A stretch of 32,237 nucleotides of DNA. Origin: Methanobacteriota archaeon (GTDB taxonomy: Archaea; Thermoplasmatota; Poseidoniia; Poseidoniales; Thalassarchaeaceae). The stretch spans positions 1 to 32,237 of the forward strand of contig PATC01000006.1 of NCBI GenBank assembly GCA_002712285.1. Direction: 5' to 3'. This document shows positions 15,826-24,732 of this stretch, piece by piece; the first letter of the stretch is position 1, and each line of letters begins with the position of its first letter. Made by a program: the position numbers and the translations under genes. The notes beneath the pieces were generated by a model, which saw only the letters and a list, made by a program, of their open reading frames with translations, was not told the origin of the DNA and did not search any database.

Positions 15826-18800
15826 ATGACCAATAAGATCAACCGCACCAAGAGAACTATGGCTATCGTGCTGACTATGCTAATGTTGACAATGGGATTG
15901 TCACAGGCAGCATCTGTTTCCACATATTCTAACGGACAGAGCCAAGCGATTGTTGAGTTAGACGACTCTTCTGATTACTTTGATTCGACTTCTGGTTCGA
16001 TTCTTCTTCCAGAAGGTGAAACGGTCAATGGTGCAGCCATGGTAATTGGAACAGATTACTTAGAATACGATTCATCTGAAAGATACGATGCACATTCTAC
16101 TGCCCTAGGATCTTATCTTTGGGATCCTCAATACAATGGGGGTTTCACACTTTATTCCACTGCAAATGATTTTTCAGTCCAGGATGAGACCTTGTCACTT
16201 CAGAGTCTTGGATACAATCAGGACTTTGAGTCTCCCGTTCCCTTCTCTGTAGGGCCTGCAATCAATGGTTTCCAAGAGAATAACTGGGAAAGAGGCTCAC
16301 CAGAATCAGGTTTCCCAATAACCAAGTGTGGTTCTAGTGACTGGTGCTATGGTACTGATTTCGATTCAATGAACTACCGGGCTGAAATTGGAGCCTATAC
16401 CTACGAACTTACCAGCGAGTCAATCTATGTCTGGGCCGGAAAGTCTCAAGCATCGTTCCAATCATTGCATAATCTATACTATCGTACGGCTCCTTCCTCG
16501 TCTTTCTACTACGAGGATTGTGCTTATGTCATGGTTCAGTCATCAACTGATGGTTCCTCATGGGGTGCTTTTGAGTACCTTCCTTTCGATCAATCCAATA
16601 CCACAGGTGTTTCAAATGGAAATGGGATGTATACGCGCGGTACTTCAGTTAATCAGGTTACTACGAAGTGCAACAAGTATTCCTTCCCAACTGGCGCTAG
16701 TATGCTTGGTGGGACTTCAAACAATAGTCAGACTTCATCAACCGCAGGGTGGGCGACAATCGGTCTTGACCTTTCAAGTTTCGAAACTGAATACGTCCGT
16801 CTAAAGTTCGTTCTTGAGAAGAACGATGTGGCCGATCCTCCGGTTTCAGCAGATCTTCAAGGATGGTATATCGACGGTCTTCGAGTTGGAGATGCTTTAC
16901 CATCGTCGGGTTCTGTTACTTTCCGAACCTTCTCCAATACAGATTCAATGGGTGGAGAATCTCCTAACGGGTTTGGTTTCCTTAACATGGAGGCTGAAGT
17001 AACTGGCGACGGACAATTAACCGTTGATGTTCTAGAACCAGGCACGACAAATATAGTTCCTGACCGTTATGGCAATTCGATGTCAGGTTTGAGTGGTTCT
17101 GTTATCGAACTCTGGGACATTGACACTGGAGATTACGCCGCAGTAGATCTCAGATTCAATTTCAATTCTGGAGCTAACCAATTCAATTCACCTGAATTAT
17201 TCGGATTCAATATTGGAACCCGATATACTACTGGATTCAACACCTCAGCAATGGTCTTCGGTGAGAATGGATATCAGCAACCTGGTTCATGGACAAGCAA
17301 CCCATCAAGTCCATCTGGTATGGGCATATCACCAGTTTGGGTAGATGAGTCCTACAATCCTCCTTCAGAACGTTCTACCTTTGCCAAGCCAATCACTGCG
17401 ATTAGGCCCATTGTTTCTGATGATTGTCCAGCCAACACGCCATCTTTGTCTATGATCCCAAGCAATTCCGCTGCAGCAGGAGCAAATGGAATGATGATTT
17501 CTTTGACTCCTGGAGTTTGGAATGAACTCACGGCTATGACCAATGGTTTCGGTCTCCTTGTGAACTACTCCAGCGTCCAGTGCGAAGTTACTGGAGTTCA
17601 TGTAGATCTTCGTTTTGCTCATCATGCGGAAGAGGTTCGCCTCGATGTAGCAGGTGACGGTGATGTTGAATGGGGAATCGTTGAGCCAGCATTTGGCGCT
17701 TTGGGTGAGCAGACCCAATTCCGTATGGGTTCAGTAGCAGGCCAATCCTTGGGTGCAGATACATCTACTGTCAGCGTGACTGCAGGGGGAGTAGGGCAAG
17801 GTGCTACTTTCATGCTGCCTAGAGGTGCAGATGTGACAAATGCCCAGATTGGTTTCATGCAGAATCAAATCGATAATGTTGAGATTTACGTAGCTGCTGC
17901 CGCTCAAGAAGAGCTCCTGAATGAGATTGATGAGCTGCCTCTACTGAGCCCCCAGATTATTTCTGATCCTCTCAATGGTTTTGTGGATGCACTCAATACC
18001 CTCTTGGATATGGACGACGGGACCTCTAACTCGATTATTCCTCCCTCTGATGTAGACGATTTTGGTAATGAATGGATTCAATTTAGGATGAAGGTTTCTA
18101 GCCAAAATGCGACACCTGGTCAATCAATCACTTTCACTGATCTTGTTGTAAACTACGACTGGGAGCGTGTAATATCTGATGATAACAATCTGGCTAGGGA
18201 ACTCTCACAGGGCGTTGCTATGGGCACTGCAGCTGCAGGAAATATCGATGTCCCACTAACATTCACTTCTTCTACAGGAGGCTCTGTTCTACTTGACACA
18301 CTCAGTATTACTACAAGTATGGGGCATTCTAGTACGATTTCATTAACCAATAGTTTCTCAGGACTTTATGATGACGGGAACATCTACGAGATTGTAACAA
18401 CACACAGTGTTACTACCCAAGGACAAACTCTCGCAGGTGCTTCTCTATTGATGGAATCTGCACGCGGCAATATCGAGTTGGGATACGCCATTTCGAATGA
18501 TACATTTTGGGAAATCAGTGACCCTGTAGATGGAATTGAATTGTCGGTTAGCGTAGCAAATACAGGCGCTTCTTTACAATTAAACTGGCGTTTCCGTGTT
18601 TCATCTGATTGGGATGATACACCTTCAGTCATGATTTATTCATCTTCGATTAGCGATTCAGATGTCATCGGTTTACCTGCCGCTGCCTCTCTCTCTCCGG
18701 CAGTGGGGAACGCGGTGGAGAACGATGCGGGCATCACCGATTTCAGTGTCTACAATCAGGCTGGAGTTGAGCAGACAGATTTGATGGATGTTAAGAGTAG

Positions 18801-21567
18801 CCAGAGCCTCGTACTGACAGGGAAGGTGCGATTTGAAGATATCACGAATGCACCAGATCCCGCAAGTTATTCCATCGTCCTTGAGGAACTAAACACTTCA
18901 AATCTTGAGTCTGAGGAGTGGAATGAAGTTGATCGTCGTAATGGATTCGTCGATGGAGATTTCACATGGACACCAACCTTGCCTACTCAAACGGCTGGAG
19001 TTCGTACATACCGATTCATGATGGCGAATTTCACGGGTGGCGATACAATATGTCCGCCCTCTGAGTTTAATCCTGATTCTGATTGTGCAATTCGAATGCA
19101 AGTATCGATGGATCCGTTGCCTCCTCAACTTGTGAACATTAGTGTAATGGACGGAACAAACTCATGGCGCGAACTCACAGACAACACATGGATTCCTGCA
19201 AGTTTCTGCCAGACCTTCCGCGTGATTGCTCGTGATAATCCGATTGCTCCAGAATCACTCATGCTGAACTATTGGGTGGAGAAAGATCATGATACAAATC
19301 TCGATCGAGTTGCAGATGTTGGTGAGTATGCACAGGTTCCTTTGGTTAGGAGTAATGCGCTGAACGAGTCAGAATACACCATCGATAACCAAGGAGCTGC
19401 GTGTATCAGTGATCTTGCAAATCAAGGACTACTAAACAGTCCATTGGTGAGTATCTTTGTTTCAGGTACTGACGTTGGTGGGAACTCGGTGAACGGCGGA
19501 GGTGGGCCGGGAATTTCCTTTGATCTTGTAACCTATCAGGCAATGGAGAGTAGCCAACCAAGTGTTACTTCACTTCGTATTCAGGATGGCTTTGGTACTG
19601 AATTAACTAGTGCTAACACTACGATGTACGCTGGGAATACCTACCATTTACGTGTTCAAGGCGCTGATCCAAATGGCTGGGGCGACATTGCTGAGGTTCG
19701 TATCAATCTCAATCCGATAAATGCTGGCGATATGGTGATTCATTATACTCCATCAAACGATACTGCGTGGACAGATAGTGATTGGATCAACGTCTTGGAC
19801 CTTGTTCAGGATGGCCAAGGTGCTGAGATGCGTCGTCTCGATGGAGGGGTACTCATCGATCCGTTTGAGACGCAATTCATTCTTGATATCCCAATTGTGT
19901 TTGAATGGTCTGTCACTACATTGAACGGAGTTCGGACACCAGTTGTGGAAGTCACTGACTTTGATCCCAATAATGGTGGTTGGACTACAACATCTGGTGG
20001 TGCAGGGAACTATGTTCAGAAGGTATCTTATTCTGATGACTTCAAGTTAGATCGTTCTTCTTTCTCTGTTGAAGATACAATCGGTTACATCACTCCAGAT
20101 GTAGGTAATAGGGAATCTGGTTTCGTGTATCCAGGTGATATGCTACGTATTTCCGGCGAGTATGCGTTCTCACAACGCCTCTCTGATGGTATTGTAATTA
20201 ATCCACAGGTACCGTTGACACTCCGTATTGAACAGCAACAGGCTGATCCGGACAATGTCAAGGGATACATTTTCGCTCCTGCTAATTTCTGGGAGTATCC
20301 GTTTGAGAATGGGACTTTCGATATCCTACATCCAGCTCCGACACAGACGAACGAGTTCACTTTCACCTTCTCAATTGTTGGATTACCCAATGGTGCGACC
20401 GATGGAACCCAATCTGTAGACAGTGTGTTCTATGTCAATGTGGACAGCGAAGCACCCCGTGTTACTCAATTGAGTTCATGGGAAATTACAGATGCAGATT
20501 CAGTTGAAATTCCTGCAGGTGTGTTGTCATCTACTCAGTTTGAATGCGTGTCAGTCAAGGCTTTTATTGAAGAGCGTCAGCGACTTATCGATGGGGATAT
20601 ACATCTCAATTGGATGTATTTCAAGGATGGTGGAAACTGGACAGAGTTCTACCAAGCATTCCCTGAAATGACTCACTTCTCAGTTCCAATGACCTTCAGT
20701 GGTAACAACCCAATCCGTGCTTCTGTAAACTGTGTGAATCTATGGAACGCTACCCTACCAGCTGATCTTTCAGGTGTAGAACTTCGATTCTGGATTTCAG
20801 GTACAGATTCAGCAGGTAATGCTTTGATTGGAGGCGGGACCTATGATAGTGGCTTCGATGGTGGTACCTTCAATGTCGTTTACGAGTCTGCTTCATTTGA
20901 GATTCAAAATGTCCTACTTTCGGATTCGACTCCAGCCGTGGGTGAGGCGATGGAAATTATTGTCACAATAAAGAATACAGGGAATAAGCCAGGTTCATTC
21001 TCCGGTAAGGTAGTCACAGTGGTCAGTGGGACCACTCAGTCTACTACTCCAGTCAACTCGCCTGTAATCCAGCCTGATGAGCAATTGGAATGGCGCATCA
21101 GAATGGGTGATTTCCCTGCGCCTCTGGTGAATGTTCAGTATCAGTTAGTAGACAATGAGACTGGAGATCTCCTCGATGAATCTACTACTTTCGTGGTATC
21201 TTTAGAATCCGATGAACAGAGTGGATTTAGCGGTGCTATGATTGGCTTAGTTGCGTTACTAGCGCTCATTCTCATAGGTATCGTGGTTGCTGTTGTTGTG
21301 CTATCTGGACGTGGAGGCGATGATGATGATGATTTCATCGAGGACGATGATTTCTTACCTCAGGGGGAGGCGGTCGAGCCTCTGAAGTCCCGTGGTCCTC
21401 CGAGCCGAGGTCCACCAAGTCGTGGTCCACCAACACCTGAGTTGACTGAGATGCAACTTGCTCTACAGGAATTCCCATTCTGGGATGAGAACACAATTCA
21501 GGGCTACTTCGATATGGGTTGGTCTATTGATCAACTACGTGACTGGCTCGCCGAGCAGAATCAGTGA
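15826..21567 (+). CDS. Giant secreted, membrane-anchored beta-rich surface protein (1913 aa)
   Basis: Residues 1-30 form a Sec signal peptide (basic NKINRTKRT, hydrophobic AIVLTMLMLTMGL, then SQAAS as a likely cleavage site). The ectodomain of about 1770 residues is Ser/Thr/Asn/Asp-rich and beta-strand-like. A jelly-roll domain ending in GWYIDGLRVGD (near 345) resembles carbohydrate-binding or peptidase-associated modules. Later segments look like Ig-like repeats with motifs such as FWISGTDSAGNALIGGG. A CARDB-like domain lies near 1690-1780 (VTIKNTGNKPGSFSGKVV). One transmembrane helix at about 1802-1828 follows, then an acidic DDDDDFIEDDDF stretch, three RGPP units and a 45-residue C-terminal module ending in DMGWSIDQLRDWLAEQNQ. 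The topology is out/in, with a cytoplasmic tail. Adhesion, polymer binding or envelope structure are the likely roles. It starts at ATG 15826. Confidence 0.9.
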   Translation: MTNKINRTKRTMAIVLTMLMLTMGLSQAASVSTYSNGQSQAIVELDDSSDYFDSTSGSILLPEGETVNGAAMVIGTDYLEYDSSERYDAHSTALGSYLWDPQYNGGFTLYSTANDFSVQDETLSLQSLGYNQDFESPVPFSVGPAINGFQENNWERGSPESGFPITKCGSSDWCYGTDFDSMNYRAEIGAYTYELTSESIYVWAGKSQASFQSLHNLYYRTAPSSSFYYEDCAYVMVQSSTDGSSWGAFEYLPFDQSNTTGVSNGNGMYTRGTSVNQVTTKCNKYSFPTGASMLGGTSNNSQTSSTAGWATIGLDLSSFETEYVRLKFVLEKNDVADPPVSADLQGWYIDGLRVGDALPSSGSVTFRTFSNTDSMGGESPNGFGFLNMEAEVTGDGQLTVDVLEPGTTNIVPDRYGNSMSGLSGSVIELWDIDTGDYAAVDLRFNFNSGANQFNSPELFGFNIGTRYTTGFNTSAMVFGENGYQQPGSWTSNPSSPSGMGISPVWVDESYNPPSERSTFAKPITAIRPIVSDDCPANTPSLSMIPSNSAAAGANGMMISLTPGVWNELTAMTNGFGLLVNYSSVQCEVTGVHVDLRFAHHAEEVRLDVAGDGDVEWGIVEPAFGALGEQTQFRMGSVAGQSLGADTSTVSVTAGGVGQGATFMLPRGADVTNAQIGFMQNQIDNVEIYVAAAAQEELLNEIDELPLLSPQIISDPLNGFVDALNTLLDMDDGTSNSIIPPSDVDDFGNEWIQFRMKVSSQNATPGQSITFTDLVVNYDWERVISDDNNLARELSQGVAMGTAAAGNIDVPLTFTSSTGGSVLLDTLSITTSMGHSSTISLTNSFSGLYDDGNIYEIVTTHSVTTQGQTLAGASLLMESARGNIELGYAISNDTFWEISDPVDGIELSVSVANTGASLQLNWRFRVSSDWDDTPSVMIYSSSISDSDVIGLPAAASLSPAVGNAVENDAGITDFSVYNQAGVEQTDLMDVKSSQSLVLTGKVRFEDITNAPDPASYSIVLEELNTSNLESEEWNEVDRRNGFVDGDFTWTPTLPTQTAGVRTYRFMMANFTGGDTICPPSEFNPDSDCAIRMQVSMDPLPPQLVNISVMDGTNSWRELTDNTWIPASFCQTFRVIARDNPIAPESLMLNYWVEKDHDTNLDRVADVGEYAQVPLVRSNALNESEYTIDNQGAACISDLANQGLLNSPLVSIFVSGTDVGGNSVNGGGGPGISFDLVTYQAMESSQPSVTSLRIQDGFGTELTSANTTMYAGNTYHLRVQGADPNGWGDIAEVRINLNPINAGDMVIHYTPSNDTAWTDSDWINVLDLVQDGQGAEMRRLDGGVLIDPFETQFILDIPIVFEWSVTTLNGVRTPVVEVTDFDPNNGGWTTTSGGAGNYVQKVSYSDDFKLDRSSFSVEDTIGYITPDVGNRESGFVYPGDMLRISGEYAFSQRLSDGIVINPQVPLTLRIEQQQADPDNVKGYIFAPANFWEYPFENGTFDILHPAPTQTNEFTFTFSIVGLPNGATDGTQSVDSVFYVNVDSEAPRVTQLSSWEITDADSVEIPAGVLSSTQFECVSVKAFIEERQRLIDGDIHLNWMYFKDGGNWTEFYQAFPEMTHFSVPMTFSGNNPIRASVNCVNLWNATLPADLSGVELRFWISGTDSAGNALIGGGTYDSGFDGGTFNVVYESASFEIQNVLLSDSTPAVGEAMEIIVTIKNTGNKPGSFSGKVVTVVSGTTQSTTPVNSPVIQPDEQLEWRIRMGDFPAPLVNVQYQLVDNETGDLLDESTTFVVSLESDEQSGFSGAMIGLVALLALILIGIVVAVVVLSGRGGDDDDDFIEDDDFLPQGEAVEPLKSRGPPSRGPPSRGPPTPELTEMQLALQEFPFWDENTIQGYFDMGWSIDQLRDWLAEQNQ

Positions 21568-21577
21568 GCGAAGTTCC

Positions 21578-22363
21578 ATGCATTCGGACCCCCTGCTCAC
21601 TTGGGGGGCGGTTGATTGGAAAGATCCTGATGGAGGAATTCTCCGGTTCCTCCCATATTGTCCACTCGTGAATCATGCAGATAATGTAGAATGGGATGGC
21701 TTAGCTCTTATCGCGTCAAGTGAAGACCTTGCATTATGGTCTGATCAGGATAAGGAGGAGGCCGATTCTCCAGGCATTGTTCGTGATGCAATGATTGCGA
21801 ATCTAGGCCCATCTGGTCGCGTGGTCAAGGAGATGGTGACGTTAGACGATTCAGATGTGGCTTGTTTTCCAGATCCTGTACCCTTCAATCTCCTTCAGAA
21901 AGCGAGGTCTGAAAATAACCGAATCTGGTGTATTGAACCTAATTTGGATGATTCCAAATGGGTGGATATGACTTTGCTGATTGCCGACTCAAGAACTCGC
22001 GTTCGAAGTCTTCTTAGGGCGATTGGAGCAACTCGAAGAGTGATGAAGATGGCGAAAATCATCGCGATGGAACCTCCCTCTATCAATCGTACTTCTTTCC
22101 ATATTGCCGCCTCCCTTCAAGCAGCGTGGTGGCGTAATGAGATGGAATCTGTACCTTTGTCTCTTTTGGATGCCATCCATGAACGTCTCGCGGCTCGACT
22201 CAGAGGTGCCTTGAGTCAATTGAGGACTGGTTTAGATGGACAGATTGATGATGGAGGCGAGAAGGTCATGCTTGTCCCGGTCCCTCAGGTGAGGCTCCCG
22301 GAGGTCCTCGAGGCCTTGGGTGATTTGCCAGAGCCCGAGGACTTCACAATGGAGGAGGAATGA
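21578..22363 (+). CDS. Conserved-looking protein of unknown function (261 aa)
   Basis: The frame is open upstream into the preceding gene, but the ATG at 21578, 10 nt after that gene's stop, begins sensible protein (MHSDPLLTWGAVDWKDPDGG). There is no signal peptide or TM segment. Residues about 130-185 are mixed alpha/beta (RIWCIEPNLDDSKWVDMTLL, then SRTRVRSLLRAIGATRRVMK). The C-terminal third is helical (AAWWRNEMESVPLSLLDAIH, RLAARLRGALSQL) and ends acidic (PEPEDFTMEEE). I recognise no motif. It overlaps the TBP-like gene by ATGA, implying coupled translation, so a functional connection with that gene is likely. Confidence 0.75.
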   Translation: MHSDPLLTWGAVDWKDPDGGILRFLPYCPLVNHADNVEWDGLALIASSEDLALWSDQDKEEADSPGIVRDAMIANLGPSGRVVKEMVTLDDSDVACFPDPVPFNLLQKARSENNRIWCIEPNLDDSKWVDMTLLIADSRTRVRSLLRAIGATRRVMKMAKIIAMEPPSINRTSFHIAASLQAAWWRNEMESVPLSLLDAIHERLAARLRGALSQLRTGLDGQIDDGGEKVMLVPVPQVRLPEVLEALGDLPEPEDFTMEEE

Positions 22364-22887
22364 TGGCCGGGCCCAAGATTACTGTTGAAAACCAAGTATT
22401 CCGATACCGTACCTCTGTTGGTTTGGAATCTGAGAGATTGGTCAAAGAGGCAAGAGCTGTATTGTCTGGTAACCTTGTTGTCAAACAGATGACTCAACCC
22501 TCATACATTCTTCTTATTGATTCAGCGGAAGGGACCATCACAGTTCATGGAGCTATCAAGGAAGATCTTGCTCGAATGGCTGTGTCGGAGTTCCTACTTG
22601 GTCTCGGAGAATCTGATGGTGGACTACGAACTGAGTTCGGGCCAATGACTGCTAGTTGTGATATGCCCGCTGGAGTCGATCTCGAAAAAGCTGTCAAGAG
22701 TATCTCTGAAGCACGCTATGAAGAGCGTCTCGATGCTATTCGTATCGCTGACATGGATCATGAGGTAGAGATTCTTGTCTTCCGCAATGGTCGAACTATC
22801 TTCCTTGACGCTCTCAGCCGTCGAATCTCTGAACGAGCTGCTGAATTCTGGGCGCGCAGATTTGAACGCTCCCGCCTCTACACATGA
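22360..22887 (+). CDS. Divergent TATA-binding protein-like protein (175 aa)
   Basis: The length and two-fold layout resemble archaeal TBP (about 180 aa, two saddle repeats). Repeat 1 (about 8-85) has a strand, a helix (ESERLVKEARAVL), then YILLIDSAEGTITVHGAIKE, which parallels the TBP pattern of strand, 'SGKIVVTGAKS' turn and helix, followed by DLARMAVSEFLLGLGE. Repeat 2 (about 90-172) has LEKAVKSISEARYEER, then VEILVFRNGRTIFLDALS and a closing helix. The canonical phenylalanines that kink DNA are not clearly conserved, so TATA binding is doubtful. GGAGGAGG just before the ATGATG start supports translation from 22360 or 22363. The assignment rests on pattern and length and is my inference; a structure comparison would settle it. 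Confidence 0.6.
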   Translation: MMAGPKITVENQVFRYRTSVGLESERLVKEARAVLSGNLVVKQMTQPSYILLIDSAEGTITVHGAIKEDLARMAVSEFLLGLGESDGGLRTEFGPMTASCDMPAGVDLEKAVKSISEARYEERLDAIRIADMDHEVEILVFRNGRTIFLDALSRRISERAAEFWARRFERSRLYT

Positions 22888-22896
22888 GTGGACTAT

Positions 22897-23853
22897 ATGT
22901 CAACAGAAGGCATCTTGACACCTGAACGGTTTTGGTCAGGTTCAGAATGGACGGGGCCAATTACAGATGGACACATGCATCTCGATCGTTCTGGTAGATT
23001 TCTTGATGCAGTAAGTGATTTTCATCGTTCAGGAGGTACTCGAATTATCCTCGTCCATAAGCCAAATTTCGAATGTTTGCCAGTCAACATAGATGCTATC
23101 CGTGAAGCGTATATCGATACTCTTGCAATGGCTGATGAGGTACGCGAAATTATTGGTCTGAAGGTACAGGTAGTACTCGGTCCCCATCCTGTTAGTTGGG
23201 TACATCAGATTCCTTCAATGGGCATGGAGGCTGCAACCAAACTACATCTTGATGCAGTAGATCTCGCACTCACTTATTTCCTGTCAGGCGATTGTGTTGC
23301 CGTAGGAGAGGTGGGCCGACCACATTTCCCGGTCGAAGATGAGATTTGGGATGCAGCGAATCAGATGCTGCACGAGGTTCTCCGCCGATGCTCAAAATAT
23401 TCGTGTCCTGTTCAACTCCATGTGGAAGATCGGGCAGAAGTTACCTTTTCTGAGATTGAGAAGATTCGTTTATCTTCGGGTCTTCCTGTTAGCCTTACGC
23501 TTCGACATTATGCTCCATCAAATGTCACAGAATCCTTTCGTTCAAGCTTACCTGTTACAGTCAGCATGGGTAAGGAATCTATCCAAGGCATTGCATTGAG
23601 TTTGATTGAGGACGAGTTAGTTTTTCAGGACATAACTCCATTCTTGATGGAGACGGATTATCTTGATGATTCACGACGACCCGGTGCAGTACTTGGGCCT
23701 AAGACCCTCCCTAAGAGAACTAACGAGTTAGGACGCCATCTACAGATGCCAATTTCAGAAGGTGGTTTGGGTTGGAATCAATCTAAGGTTGCCGAATTAC
23801 TGTGGATGCTACATCGTGTTTGGCCTGATACACTCTATGGTGAATGTCGGTGA
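22897..23853 (+). CDS. TatD-like / COG1099-type TIM-barrel metal-dependent hydrolase (318 aa)
   Basis: An amidohydrolase-superfamily TIM barrel. The first metal motif HxH is in ITDGHMHLDRSG near the N-terminus. GPHPVSWVHQ, AVGEVGRPHFP (metal-bridging Glu), QLHVEDRAE and LRHYAP (His ligands) and the final Asp in FLMETDYLDDSRRPG follow in the expected order. The overall pattern fits archaeal predicted TIM-barrel hydrolases related to TatD nucleases; the substrate is unknown. The stop of the preceding gene is followed immediately by a GTG (22888) and then ATG 22897; I chose the ATG, three codons later. It is part of the run leading to fabI, but a 78-nt gap with a large inverted repeat separates the two. 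Confidence 0.83.
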   Translation: MSTEGILTPERFWSGSEWTGPITDGHMHLDRSGRFLDAVSDFHRSGGTRIILVHKPNFECLPVNIDAIREAYIDTLAMADEVREIIGLKVQVVLGPHPVSWVHQIPSMGMEAATKLHLDAVDLALTYFLSGDCVAVGEVGRPHFPVEDEIWDAANQMLHEVLRRCSKYSCPVQLHVEDRAEVTFSEIEKIRLSSGLPVSLTLRHYAPSNVTESFRSSLPVTVSMGKESIQGIALSLIEDELVFQDITPFLMETDYLDDSRRPGAVLGPKTLPKRTNELGRHLQMPISEGGLGWNQSKVAELLWMLHRVWPDTLYGECR

Positions 23854-23876
23854 TTGCCGACCCAACCGTCGGCAAC
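23854..23876. promoter_or_regulatory. Inverted repeat TTGCCGAC-N6-GTCGGCAA upstream of fabI
   Basis: A perfect 8-bp dyad (23854-23861 and 23868-23875) with a 6-nt spacer, directly after the stop of the hydrolase gene and 57 nt before the fabI ATG. No T-run follows, so an archaeal-type terminator is unlikely; an operator for the fatty-acid operon or an RNA hairpin is possible. GTCGG at 23847-23851 can also pair with CCGAC at 23857-23861, giving an alternative hairpin. Parts of the motif recur at 15704-15712 and, inverted, at 5984-5993, both in intergenic DNA. A weak TATA-like CCCTATAG lies at 23898-23905. Confidence 0.5.
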
Positions 23877-23931
23877 GGTCATATGGCTTCGGTACTCCCT
23901 ATAGTGAGATTGGGGGGTGTCGTTCGATTCC

Positions 23932-24723
23932 ATGTTGGAACTAGAGGGTAAGACAGCACTTGTATTTGGAGTCGCATCCGAGGACTCGATTGCTTGGGCA
24001 ATTTGTCAGAGACTCGCTGAAGCAGGTTGCAATCTAATTCTAGGATTTCAACCACGCTATAGGAGTCGCCTTTTTCAGTTGAAGGACCAATTAACTGCCA
24101 TTGAGGCGTTTTATCCCTGTGATGTCGCTAGTGATGAGCAGACGAAGGAATTCTTTGATGAGTGGCAGAAAGAATCCCCTGGAGCGAAGGCCGATATCTT
24201 GGTACATGCAATCGGATTTGCTCCAAGAGATACCTTCGATCGGCATATGTTGTTCAATGAGATGGATTCCATCGATCTTGCAATGAGAGTGAGTGCCCAT
24301 TCGTTACAGCGTCTAATGCGTCATGCTGTACCATATCTCAATCCTAATTCCTCTACCATTACTCTGACTTATGCTGCGAGTACTCGCTATGTGCCCAATT
24401 ATGGAGTGATGAGTGTCGCAAAGGCAGCCCTAGAGTCGTGGGTCAGAGAACTCGCAGCGCGTCTTGGAGAAGGGGGCCATCGTGTCAATGCGATTTCTGC
24501 TGGGCCGATACGTACGCTTGCTGCTGGCGGGATTCCCGGATTCGATCGTATTCTCGATCACGTGGAACGGAACTCACCGTTACGCAGGAATACCACTCAA
24601 CAAGATGTAGCAGGAGCTGCCGTGTGGCTTGCAAGTCCAATGAGTGGAGCGGTAACAGGTCAAATCCTACACGTGGATTGTGGTTACAGCATCACTATGG
24701 TACCGGAGAGTATCAACGATTGA
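23932..24723 (+). CDS. fabI: Enoyl-[acyl-carrier-protein] reductase, FabI type (263 aa)
   Basis: A short-chain dehydrogenase of the FabI family, which reduces the enoyl thioester in fatty-acid elongation using NAD(P)H. It carries the family's altered nucleotide loop (GVASEDSIAWAI), the catalytic pair Y157/K164 in NYGVMSVAKAALES plus Y147 (E. coli FabI Y156/K163 and Y146), and the near-invariant NAISAGPIRTLAAGGIPGF, ending in the VDCGYSI strand. The length matches bacterial FabI. ATG 23932 gives the usual FabI N-terminus (MLELEGKTALVFG); a GTG at 23917 is upstream. FabI is a bacterial type II FAS enzyme, and its place in an archaeal contig, 9 nt before a type I megasynthase, suggests it serves as a trans-acting enoyl reductase for that synthase. 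Confidence 0.94.
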   Translation: MLELEGKTALVFGVASEDSIAWAICQRLAEAGCNLILGFQPRYRSRLFQLKDQLTAIEAFYPCDVASDEQTKEFFDEWQKESPGAKADILVHAIGFAPRDTFDRHMLFNEMDSIDLAMRVSAHSLQRLMRHAVPYLNPNSSTITLTYAASTRYVPNYGVMSVAKAALESWVRELAARLGEGGHRVNAISAGPIRTLAAGGIPGFDRILDHVERNSPLRRNTTQQDVAGAAVWLASPMSGAVTGQILHVDCGYSITMVPESIND

Positions 24724-24732
24724 GGTGAGAAT

